Below are positions 17,020 to 23,119 of a stretch of 23,119 nt of DNA, one piece after another (position 1 is the stretch's first letter; every line of letters begins with the position of its first letter). The translations under genes were made by a program, and so were the position numbers. The stretch spans positions 1 through 23,119 of the forward strand of contig CAJTNJ010000017.1 in NCBI GenBank assembly GCA_910577565.1, written 5' to 3'. The stretch comes from an uncultured Oscillospiraceae bacterium. Its GTDB lineage: Bacteria > Bacillota > Clostridia > Oscillospirales > Ruminococcaceae. The notes beneath the pieces were generated by a model, which was given only the letters and a program-made list of their open reading frames with translations, was not told where the DNA came from and ran no database searches.

Positions 17020-18924
17020 TTATATTTTATCGTTTATAATCATGTTAATTTGTGATATGAAATCATTAAGAAGCATTGATCCCTTATCACCTTCTCCATA
17101 CTTTCTAACCGATATTGTGTTTGATTTTTGTTCTTTTTCACCTACTACTAAAGTATATGGAATCTTTTGCATTTGTGATTCACGGATTTTGTAACCAATT
17201 TTTTCATTGCGACTGTCCATTTCGGTTCTAATGTTATTCTCTAAAAGCTTGTCCGCAATTTTTTGCGCATATTCAAGGAAATGGTCAGAAATAGGAAGTA
17301 TCTTAACTTGAACTGGTGATAGCCAAAGAGGAAATGCACCGGCATAGTGTTCTATTAATATACCAATAAATCTTTCAATGCTTCCAAATATTACACGGTG
17401 AATCATTATGGGTCTGTGTTTTTCGCCATCATCGCCGACATATTCAAGTTCAAAGCGCTCTGGGAGTTGGAAATCAAGTTGAATTGTACCACACTGCCAT
17501 GTTCTTCCCAAACAATCTTTAAGGTGGAAATCAATCTTAGGACCGTAAAAAGCTCCGTCGCCCTCATTTAATTTATATTCTAATCCCATCTCCATTATAG
17601 CGTCACGAAGGGAATTTGTTGCAATATCCCAATCCAAAACTTCGCCTATATGGTCTTCCGGCATAGTAGAAAGTTCCAAATGATATTTAAAATCAAACTT
17701 TTTATAAACTATATCAATAAGTTTTATAACTTTTTTAATTTCATCTTTGATTTGGTTTTGCATCATAAATATATGTGCATCGTCTTGTGTAAAACAGCGA
17801 ACTCTCATTAGACCGTGTAGTGCTCCTGAAAGTTCATGCCTGTGAACAATGCCCAATTCACAAAGACGCAGAGGTAAGTCTTTATATGAACGCATTTTCG
17901 TTTTGTAAATTAGGATACTTCCCGGGCAGTTCATAGGTTTAATTGCAAACTCCTGGTCGTCTATTTTTGTTGTATACATGTTGTTTTTATAGTGTGACCA
18001 GTGACCGCTTTGTTCCCATAAGTTTTTGGATAGCATAATAGGACTGCTAATTTCTTGATAACCGGTTTTTGTGTGGAGGTTGCGCCAATAATCTATGAGT
18101 AAATTTTTAAGGATCATTCCATTTGAAAGAAAAAATGGAAAACCGGGTCCTTCTTCCATTATGCTGAACAATTCAAGTTCTTTTCCAATTTTTCTATGAT
18201 CGCGTCGCTTAGCTTCTTCAATCATATTTAAGTAATCTTCTAATTGACTTGCTTTTGGAAATGAAATACCATAAATTCGCTTTAACATTTTATTTTTGGC
18301 ATCAGATCTCCAATATGCTCCTGTAATGTTTGTCAGTTTAATTGCTTTAACTCTGCCTGTAGATAGTAAATGAGGACCTGCGCACAGATCGACAAAATCA
18401 TCTTGCGTAAAAATTGAAATATCTTCGTTTTTGTTTGCATGTTCTTCAATAAGTTCTAGTTTATAATCTTGATTCAAATTTGTCATAAGTTTTTTTGCAT
18501 CTGTTGCTGATATTACTTTTTTGGTTAACGGAATATCTTCTTTTATAATTTTTTTCATTTCAGATTCTATTTTTGGAAGATCTTCTGGTGTTAGTTTCTC
18601 GTCAATATCAATATCGTAATAAAATCCGTTATCAATTGCAGGACCTATGCCAAATTTTACATTAGGATAAAGCCTAAGTAAAGCTTGAGCCAAAATATGA
18701 GCAGTAGTGTGCCAGTAGGTGCGTTTTCCTTCAGGGTCATCAAATGTGCATATTTCAACTGAGCAGTCTTTAACAATTGGAGTTCTAATATCAACAGTTT
18801 TCCCATCTATTTTGCCACAACAAGCAGCTTTGTATAGTCCCATTCCAATGGATTTAGCAATTTCTGCGATGGTTGTTTTGGCGTCAAATTTTTGTATTGT
18901 GCCTTTTAGATTTACGTTAACCAT
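17020..18924 (-). CDS. thrS: Threonyl-tRNA synthetase
   Basis: ThrRS charges tRNA-Thr and hydrolyses mischarged Ser-tRNA in a separate editing site. The protein is 634 residues from the chosen start. Domain order is TGS (1-61), the editing domain with H72/H76 in HTTAH and C181/H185 in CAGPH, the class II catalytic core with MNCPGS (zinc ligand C333) and RHELSGALHGLMRVR, and a C-terminal anticodon-binding domain (about 535-630, from PVQVKILPIS). All key residues match the Escherichia coli enzyme in spacing. I prefer the ATG at 18924 (MVNVNLKG) over the one at 18930 because the family begins there and AAGGGG (18935-18940) would be only 4 bases from the upstream ATG. The gene has its own promoter and a long leader with attenuator-like structures. 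Confidence 0.97.
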   Translation of the reverse strand: MVNVNLKGTIQKFDAKTTIAEIAKSIGMGLYKAACCGKIDGKTVDIRTPIVKDCSVEICTFDDPEGKRTYWHTTAHILAQALLRLYPNVKFGIGPAIDNGFYYDIDIDEKLTPEDLPKIESEMKKIIKEDIPLTKKVISATDAKKLMTNLNQDYKLELIEEHANKNEDISIFTQDDFVDLCAGPHLLSTGRVKAIKLTNITGAYWRSDAKNKMLKRIYGISFPKASQLEDYLNMIEEAKRRDHRKIGKELELFSIMEEGPGFPFFLSNGMILKNLLIDYWRNLHTKTGYQEISSPIMLSKNLWEQSGHWSHYKNNMYTTKIDDQEFAIKPMNCPGSILIYKTKMRSYKDLPLRLCELGIVHRHELSGALHGLMRVRCFTQDDAHIFMMQNQIKDEIKKVIKLIDIVYKKFDFKYHLELSTMPEDHIGEVLDWDIATNSLRDAIMEMGLEYKLNEGDGAFYGPKIDFHLKDCLGRTWQCGTIQLDFQLPERFELEYVGDDGEKHRPIMIHRVIFGSIERFIGILIEHYAGAFPLWLSPVQVKILPISDHFLEYAQKIADKLLENNIRTEMDSRNEKIGYKIRESQMQKIPYTLVVGEKEQKSNTISVRKYGEGDKGSMLLNDFISQINMIINDKI

Positions 18925-18940
18925 AAACATACATCCCCTT

Positions 18941-19206
18941 ATTTTTGCTTATATTGTTTAATTTTAATATTTTATTTAATGAAAATAGATTGAATTTAAT
19001 ATAAAAATAAAAAGCTGCATCCTATGAATAAAAAGCATGGGATGAAGCTTAAAAACTTCATGATTGATCTAAATTTTCAGTTATTTTAAAAATTTAGATT
19101 CTTAAAAGCTTTTAATGCAAGCAAAACGGATAGTTTTAACAAAAATTGATTTTATAGGTTGTTTAAAGAATGGAGATTAAAGCTATTATTCTTAATATAT
19201 AAGCTT
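18941..19206 (-). promoter_or_regulatory. Long structured leader of thrS, possible attenuator
   Basis: About 275 bases separate the predicted transcription start (near 19206) from the thrS start. Read on the minus strand, the leader holds three hairpins. The first is an 11-bp perfect stem (ATCTAAATTTT at 19089-19099 with its complement at 19067-19077). The second is a 6-bp hairpin (ATGAAG/CTTCAT, 19042-19061). The third is an intrinsic terminator (19012-19050). The second and third share the bases 19042-19047, so they cannot form together, as in antiterminator/terminator switches. A T-box would be expected for thrS in this group, but I find no GGGTGG core. The sensing mechanism is unknown. 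Confidence 0.5.
19000..19050 (-). terminator. Intrinsic terminator inside the thrS leader
   Basis: On the minus strand AAGCT-T-CATCC pairs with GGATG-C-AGCTT (one mismatch between two 5-bp blocks). An extra ATG/CAT stem lies inside the loop, and TTTTTATTTTT follows directly. On the plus strand there is no T-run at the matching place, so the orientation points to thrS transcription. It ends about 75 bases before the thrS start codon. Confidence 0.65.
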
Positions 19207-19212
19207 GATTTT

Positions 19213-19241
19213 ATAATAACATTTTAAAAATTTTTTGTCAA
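19213..19241 (-). promoter_or_regulatory. Sigma-A-type promoter for thrS
   Basis: On the minus strand TTGACA (19241-19236) and TATTAT (19218-19213) are separated by 17 bases. The -35 is perfect and the -10 has one mismatch. It drives transcription through the structured leader into thrS. Confidence 0.75.
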
Positions 19242-19254
19242 TGAATATTAAGAG

Positions 19255-19284
19255 ATTATCCCTTATATAGTGTAGGTTTGTCAA
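19255..19284 (-). promoter_or_regulatory. Possible second upstream promoter for thrS
   Basis: On the minus strand TTGACA (19284-19279) and GATAAT (19260-19255) are separated by 18 bases, 40 bases upstream of the main thrS promoter. It borders the transposase remnant and may belong to it. Confidence 0.35.
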
Positions 19285-19423
19285 TTATTAGCTAAAAATT
19301 ATTTAAAGCAAAAAAAGTGTATCCAAGAAAGCGTTAATTCAAAAACCGTGTCGGAAAATTATTGTATTTTAGTTGTCTAATCACCAGTTGCTTTTTGAAA
19401 TCATCGAAACATAAAATTTTTCA

Positions 19424-19774
19424 TTATCTTTTCCATGAGATATTTATATCTTGGGTGTTTATCAAAAACGCGCTATACAACACAGAAATAGGGATACACT
19501 GCTTCGTATTTACCCAGAGACCAATATTAAAGTTTCTTCGTGACATATTGCGAATCAATGTTAGTTTTTCCTCAGTAGTATATTGATTGAAATGATGTTG
19601 AGGCCTATGAGACTTATCATATAGACAATGTAAGGTTTGGTCACATCTTTTTAACCAGATATAAATATACTATTGATTGGTACGATAGTGAATAGCCGCT
19701 TTAGTAAAACTATACTTTTTAGCATATAAAATCAAAGATTGATGATAAAACATAGTTTGTGTTATCTCATTCAT
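19424..19774 (-). pseudogene. Decayed IS481/IS3-like transposase, N-terminal remnant
   Basis: On the minus strand from ATG 19774 a frame reads MNEITQTMFYHQSLILYAKK, then a helix-turn-helix stretch (YSFTKAAIHYRTNQ), an in-frame TAG at 19672-19670 and YIYIWLKRCDQTLHCLYDKS, HRPQHHFNQYTTEE, LIRNMSRRNFNIGL. This is the N-terminal DNA-binding half of the integrase-core (DDE) transposases whose intact copies carry patterns such as TKAAIRYKTNRQYIYRW and DRSHRPHHHPNQHT. After residue 86 the similarity decays, with probable small deletions, and the frame stops at 19424. The neighbouring frame (KHPRYKYLMEK) may continue it. The catalytic core is missing. The stop is a plausible CAG to TAG change. It is an old, dead insertion between thrS and pfkA. 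Confidence 0.75.
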
Positions 19775-19800
19775 AGTGAATAGGACACCTGCCTTTTGTT

Positions 19801-19828
19801 TTTATTAACAATTTAAATTTATTAACAA
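19801..19828. repeat. 11-bp direct repeat near the end of the transposase remnant
   Basis: TTTATTAACAA occurs at 19801-19811 and 19818-19828, a 17-base period, just upstream (in the minus sense) of the decayed transposase start. It may be part of the element's original terminal region. Given the AT-rich background, chance duplication is possible. Confidence 0.4.
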
Positions 19829-19919
19829 CTCAACCTTAATACAGATTACTCATATTTATTATCTTTTTTCTTATTTTGTCACACATCTTCGTAAAACCTA
19901 CCGATGCGTTAAGTGTTAA

Positions 19920-19948
19920 TTGACAACCATTAATAAAAGGATTATAAT
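19920..19948 (+). promoter_or_regulatory. Perfect-consensus sigma-A promoter for pfkA
   Basis: TTGACA (19920-19925), a 17-base spacer and TATAAT (19943-19948) match the consensus at all 12 positions. The leader is about 43 bases and contains GGAGG (19987-19991) 7 bases before the ATG. Strong constitutive expression is expected; no catabolite-responsive element is apparent. Confidence 0.88.
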
Positions 19949-19998
19949 TAATAAAGTTATAGTTAAATGGACATTCTATTTAATATGGAGGTTTTCAA

Positions 19999-20964
19999 AT
20001 GAAAATTAAAAAAATAGGTGTTTTAACTAGCGGCGGTGATGCGCCTGGAATGAATGCTACAATACGTGCTACGGTTAAGTCTGCAATTGCTAAAGGAATG
20101 GATACCGTTGGTATTTATAGAGGATATAATGGACTTATTAAAGGTGATATCAGACCCTTGGGAATGAGAGACACTACAAATATAGTTCAACGTGGTGGAA
20201 CTATGCTTTACTCAGCACGTTGTCCGGAATTTAAGACTGAAGATGGGCTAAAAAAAGCTAAACAAATGTGCGATAAACATAATATAGATGGATTGGTAGT
20301 AATAGGTGGTGATGGATCTTTTCGTGGCGCAGCTGATCTTTCTGCAATAGGTGTTCCTTGCATAGGACTACCTGGTACAATTGATAATGATATTTCTTGT
20401 ACCGATTATACTATTGGATATGATACTGCCCTTAATACCGCTGTGGGAATGGTTGATAAGCTTTGTGATACAACAACTTCTCACGATCGTTGCAGCGTTG
20501 TTGAGGTAATGGGAAGACATGCTGGTTATATTGCACTTAATGCTGGTATTTCTTGTGGAGCAAGCTATATAATTCTTCCTGAACATAAGTTTGAAAAAGA
20601 AGATTTGTTTAATAGAATAAGAAAAGCAACCGAGCTTGGTAAAAACCATTTTATTATTATGGTTGCTGAAGGAATAGGTAATGTAACAGAACTTGCTGAG
20701 GAAATTGAAGATGTTACCGGCATTGAAAGTCGTGCTACAATTTTGGGGCATGTTCAGCGTGGAGGCAGTCCAACAGTTAGAGATAGAGTAGTTGGCACTC
20801 GCATGGGATATTATGCAATAAAGCTTTTGTCAGAAGGTATTGGCAATCGTGTGGTTGGGCTTAATAGAGATGTTATTGTTGATTATGATATACAAGAAGC
20901 TTTAAATATGACTAAAAAATTTCCAGAAGATCTTTACAATATAGCGGATGAATTATCTTATTAA
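19999..20964 (+). CDS. pfkA: ATP-dependent 6-phosphofructokinase
   Basis: PfkA phosphorylates fructose-6-phosphate to fructose-1,6-bisphosphate, the committed step of glycolysis, as a cytoplasmic tetramer. The 321-residue length is standard for the bacterial allosteric form. Motifs are IGVLTSGGDAPGMNA at the N-terminus, GGDGS (103-107; the second Gly marks ATP rather than pyrophosphate use), PGTIDNDI with catalytic D129, MGRHAGYIAL and GHVQRGGSP. Arg residues expected for effector and substrate binding are present (for example in RATVK and YRGYNG). In many Clostridia pfkA directly follows dnaE; here purB, secDF and thrS lie between. It sits alone between a promoter and a terminator. Its product activates HPr kinase in Firmicutes, linking it to hprK in this window. 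Confidence 0.97.
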   Translation: MKIKKIGVLTSGGDAPGMNATIRATVKSAIAKGMDTVGIYRGYNGLIKGDIRPLGMRDTTNIVQRGGTMLYSARCPEFKTEDGLKKAKQMCDKHNIDGLVVIGGDGSFRGAADLSAIGVPCIGLPGTIDNDISCTDYTIGYDTALNTAVGMVDKLCDTTTSHDRCSVVEVMGRHAGYIALNAGISCGASYIILPEHKFEKEDLFNRIRKATELGKNHFIIMVAEGIGNVTELAEEIEDVTGIESRATILGHVQRGGSPTVRDRVVGTRMGYYAIKLLSEGIGNRVVGLNRDVIVDYDIQEALNMTKKFPEDLYNIADELSY

Positions 20965-20989
20965 ATAAGTTAAATAAAATTTAAATATG

Positions 20990-21030
20990 CAAATATTCGG
21001 TTGTTATTTTCTTCTGAATATTTGTTTTTT
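20990..21030 (+). terminator. Rho-independent terminator of pfkA
   Basis: CAAATATTC (20990-20998) and GAATATTTG (21016-21024) form a perfect 9-bp stem, extendable by G-U pairs, around a 17-base loop. TTTTTT (21025-21030) follows. It starts 26 bases after the pfkA stop. The stem is AT-rich but well formed. Confidence 0.85.
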
Positions 21031-21083
21031 CATTTAAACTTAATATTAATTAATAATTATTAAAAGAATGTGAGAAATGCGCT

Positions 21084-22655
21084 ATGAATTTTAAATTGAA
21101 ATTGAAGAATATATTAAAAGGTTATTCTTCTGCTAAACTAGGTTGTATTATCTTTTCTGCACTTATGTTTACAATTTTTCCTATTATTTTTTTGAGTAAT
21201 TTTTATTTTTCATTAAACCAAGCAAAGCTATGTTTTTTAATATCCGCAGAAATAGTGCTTGTAATATTTGTAATTATTGGGGCTTTGTATGATAAAAGCA
21301 AGACAAATTTATTGGTCAAACGAAAAATAATCATGACAGACTATTTGATATATGGTTTATGTGCCGTGAGCATAATATCAGGTTTGTTTTCCGAATTTTT
21401 TCCATATACCCTGGCAGGTGTAACCGGAAGATATAATGGCATTATTATAATGATACTTTACGTTTTGATGTATTTTATTTTAAATAAATTCTTAAAAAAT
21501 TTTAGCGAAACTATATTTATATTATTTGCTGTTTCATCTTTTTTTGTTTATCTTCTTGGGGCGCTAAACTGTTTTTCTATTGACGTATTTTCTGCATTTG
21601 TAAATATTAAAGATTCCCAAAAAGCTATGTTTATATCTACAATTGGAAATAGAAATTTCTTTTCTAGTTTCATCTGTCTATCGCTGCCTATTTTTACAAT
21701 TATATTTTGTAAAGCAAAATCTAAAGTAGCTTTTTTGTTTTATATGGTTGTTACAATTTTTGGATTTTTTGCTTTATTTTGCGCAAACAGTGACAGTGGA
21801 TTTATAGGGATATTTGCAATGTTTGCTTTTATTTCGTTATTTGTGATAAAAAATATCAAGGGATTTAGAAGATATCTTTTATGTTTATTATTATTGTTTT
21901 TATCAGGAATCATATTTGGATATATTGTAAATATTTCCTCATCATCGGATTTGGTGCATTCTCCTATAGTAAACTATCTAATTAATAATGGAATTTCTTA
22001 TATCATCTTAATATCAATTATGTTTATAATGTTATTAACTTTTATAGGTAAATCTGAAAGATTTATTGAAAACAACATAAAAAAAATAAAGTATATTGTT
22101 TTTATGATTTATATTGCATTTTCTGCAGTAGTTTTATTTTTGTTTGTTTGGTATAGCATTATTGATAAAACATCTAATTTAAATGATATTGGTAAATATT
22201 TTAGATTTTCTGATGATTGGGGTAGTTTCAGAGGTTCGGTTTGGAGTCATCTGATTTCACTTGTGCCCATGCTAAGTGCCTTTCAAATATTTTTTGGAAC
22301 CGGACCAGATACAATATATCAAATTTTGTCAAAATATTATTCAAATCAGATAAAATCTGGAGAATTTTTAAAATTTGATAGTGCTCACAATGAATATCTG
22401 CATTATTTTATAACTACAGGGGTTATAGGTGCTTTATTGTATATATTGCTTATTGTTATGGTGATTTATTATGGAATTAAAATGTCTAAAAAATATGTTT
22501 CTAGTCTTGCTTGTACATCATCTATATTTTGTTATGCAATTCAGGGATTTTTTAATATAAGTATGATTTCAACAACTCCTTTGTTTTTTTTGATGATAGC
22601 TATAATTACAGCACAATATAGTAATAATTATTACGAAATTAATTATTTTGATTAA
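21084..22655 (+). CDS. O-antigen ligase / Wzy-type polymerase family membrane protein
   Basis: A 523-residue, very hydrophobic protein with about 12 predicted helices (first at about 18-40, last pair near 445-515). Family features are GNRNFFSSF after the fifth helix (the GN-x-N motif of Wzy_C proteins) and a long extracytoplasmic loop near 370-440. The loop contains RGSVW (R383), FGTGPDTIYQIL and AHNEYLHYFITTGVIG with H435. Such proteins transfer or polymerise lipid-linked glycans on the outer face of the membrane, as ligases of O-antigen, wall polymer or glycoprotein glycans. In a single-membrane cell O-antigen itself is unlikely; a wall polysaccharide or protein O-glycosylation role is inferred. 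The Shine-Dalgarno sequence is weak (TGTGAGA). No glycan-synthesis cluster is adjacent, so it appears orphaned within the window. Confidence 0.8.
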   Translation: MNFKLKLKNILKGYSSAKLGCIIFSALMFTIFPIIFLSNFYFSLNQAKLCFLISAEIVLVIFVIIGALYDKSKTNLLVKRKIIMTDYLIYGLCAVSIISGLFSEFFPYTLAGVTGRYNGIIIMILYVLMYFILNKFLKNFSETIFILFAVSSFFVYLLGALNCFSIDVFSAFVNIKDSQKAMFISTIGNRNFFSSFICLSLPIFTIIFCKAKSKVAFLFYMVVTIFGFFALFCANSDSGFIGIFAMFAFISLFVIKNIKGFRRYLLCLLLLFLSGIIFGYIVNISSSSDLVHSPIVNYLINNGISYIILISIMFIMLLTFIGKSERFIENNIKKIKYIVFMIYIAFSAVVLFLFVWYSIIDKTSNLNDIGKYFRFSDDWGSFRGSVWSHLISLVPMLSAFQIFFGTGPDTIYQILSKYYSNQIKSGEFLKFDSAHNEYLHYFITTGVIGALLYILLIVMVIYYGIKMSKKYVSSLACTSSIFCYAIQGFFNISMISTTPLFFLMIAIITAQYSNNYYEINYFD

Positions 22656-22966
22656 TCAGTTAAAACAATATTATTCAAAATTAAATTTATATTTTTAAAA
22701 TAAACAGAAAGCTAATTTTAATATGAATTTATTGTTTATTTATTTATTTTTTAATGTTTAGAATTACTTAATTTTTTTAATTTAATGTAAGCACTATAGA
22801 GGAATATTTAATCTAGTAAAATAATAAAATTAAAAAGTTGTTCAATCTAAATTTATAACATTATATTTCCCAAAAAGTTAGAAAATTTTAAAATCACTTG
22901 AGTTTTTTTGTTTTTTAATATATCGGAAACGTCCAAATAAAGAAATAATATGATATAATAAAATTT
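22656..22966. other. AT-rich gap between Wzy-like gene and IS1-like remnant
   Basis: This 311-base, extremely AT-rich stretch has no open frame, no clear terminator for the upstream gene and no tRNA-like structure. It probably includes the left terminal region of the IS1-like element, but I could not define an inverted repeat because the right end lies outside the window. Confidence 0.5.
22951..22959 (+). promoter_or_regulatory. Extended -10 box before the IS1-like frame
   Basis: TGATATAAT is a perfect extended -10 but sits only 7 bases before the ATG and has no recognisable -35. If used, the message would be nearly leaderless. It may be a remnant of the element or chance. Confidence 0.3.
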
Positions 22967-23119
22967 ATGGAAAATATAAAATGCCCACGATGCGGGAACG
23001 AAAAAGTATGCAAAGCAGGAAAATTGAAAGGTAAACCGCAGCATCAATATAAAAAGTGCAGAACAAAATTCATAACAGAATTAAATTATGATTAGGAGTT
23101 AAAAAAGAAGACAATACAA
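22967..23119 (+). pseudogene. IS1-like transposase N-terminal zinc ribbon, frameshifted and cut by the window edge
   Basis: From ATG 22967 the frame reads MENIKCPRCGNEKVCKAGKL, then KGKPQHQYKKCRTKFITEL, and stops at 23095 after 42 residues. This resembles the zinc-ribbon N-terminus of IS1-family InsA-like transposases (CPxCG ... KxGK ... QRYxCKxCxxxF). The first CxxC pair is present (C6, C9), but the second is broken: C31 remains while the expected Cys three residues before it is Tyr28. At the stop the +1 register continues with GVKKEDN, the kind of sequence expected next, implying loss of one base near 23090-23095. The copy is therefore probably dead. The rest lies beyond the window, so its extent is unknown. 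No normal ribosome-binding site precedes it. Confidence 0.65.

Noticed and set aside
18996..19061. A 21-codon minus-strand frame in the thrS leader coding for a very hydrophobic, lipoprotein-signal-like peptide
   Set aside because: It has no ribosome-binding site, contains no Thr codons as a threonine leader peptide would, and overlaps the terminator hairpin. Its hydrophobic look follows from the T-rich terminator tail.
18925..19240. T-box riboswitch upstream of thrS
   Set aside because: Expected from family knowledge, but no GGGTGG core or convincing specifier loop is visible, so I report only the attenuator-like hairpins.
19362..19586. 74-codon plus-strand frame between thrS and pfkA
   Set aside because: It lies mostly antisense to the decayed transposase, which explains the coding-like composition.
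22853..23047. 64-codon minus-strand frame at the right edge
   Set aside because: Antisense to the IS1-like zinc-ribbon frame, with no ribosome-binding site.
1..23119. tRNA, rRNA or CRISPR array in the window
   Set aside because: On reading I saw no regularly spaced repeats, no conserved rRNA segments and no tRNA-like cloverleaf. I could not run a dedicated search.

Overview
The window is AT-rich DNA that looks like the chromosome of a low-GC, single-membrane Clostridia-type Firmicute. The reasons are the gene order hprK-murB-rapZ-whiA-dnaE, separate secD and secF genes, strong Shine-Dalgarno sequences, near-consensus sigma-A-type promoters, a YfhO-type envelope protein and a TTG start codon. 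I cannot name a species. Most of the window is housekeeping DNA. I did not find a convincing new multi-gene system; the less ordinary material lies in the non-coding gaps and at the right edge.

Layout. Positions 1-345 are gene-free and lead into a GT4 glycosyltransferase (346-1548) that probably makes a glucosylated membrane lipid. It converges on a large YfhO-family membrane protein (1923-4388, minus), a family tied to lipoteichoic-acid or wall glycosylation. Divergent from yfhO is the core cluster hprK-murB-rapZ-whiA-dnaE (4740-12022), with short gaps or overlaps from murB onward. These genes couple carbon control, the first committed step of peptidoglycan synthesis, small-RNA/nucleotide signalling, division control and replication. 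purB follows with its own promoter. secD and secF then overlap by one base and end in a strong terminator. A 726-base gene-free stretch separates them from thrS on the minus strand.

thrS has a near-consensus promoter and a leader of roughly 275 bases. The leader contains an intrinsic terminator and a competing hairpin, which is the architecture of an attenuator, but no T-box signature is visible. Beyond it is a decayed IS481/IS3-like transposase remnant (19424-19774, minus). pfkA follows with a perfect sigma-A promoter and its own terminator, then an O-antigen-ligase/Wzy-type membrane protein. The right edge carries the start of an IS1-like transposase with a frameshift and a lost zinc-ribbon cysteine.

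How the genes connect. PfkA makes fructose-1,6-bisphosphate, the known allosteric activator of Firmicute HPr kinase, so the two carbon-control genes here are linked functionally although about 14 kb apart. The flanking glycosyltransferase, YfhO and Wzy-type proteins all point to envelope glycoconjugates. Two local oddities deserve a check: SecF has Asn where the proton-relay Asp usually sits, and yvcK is absent from its usual place between rapZ and whiA.
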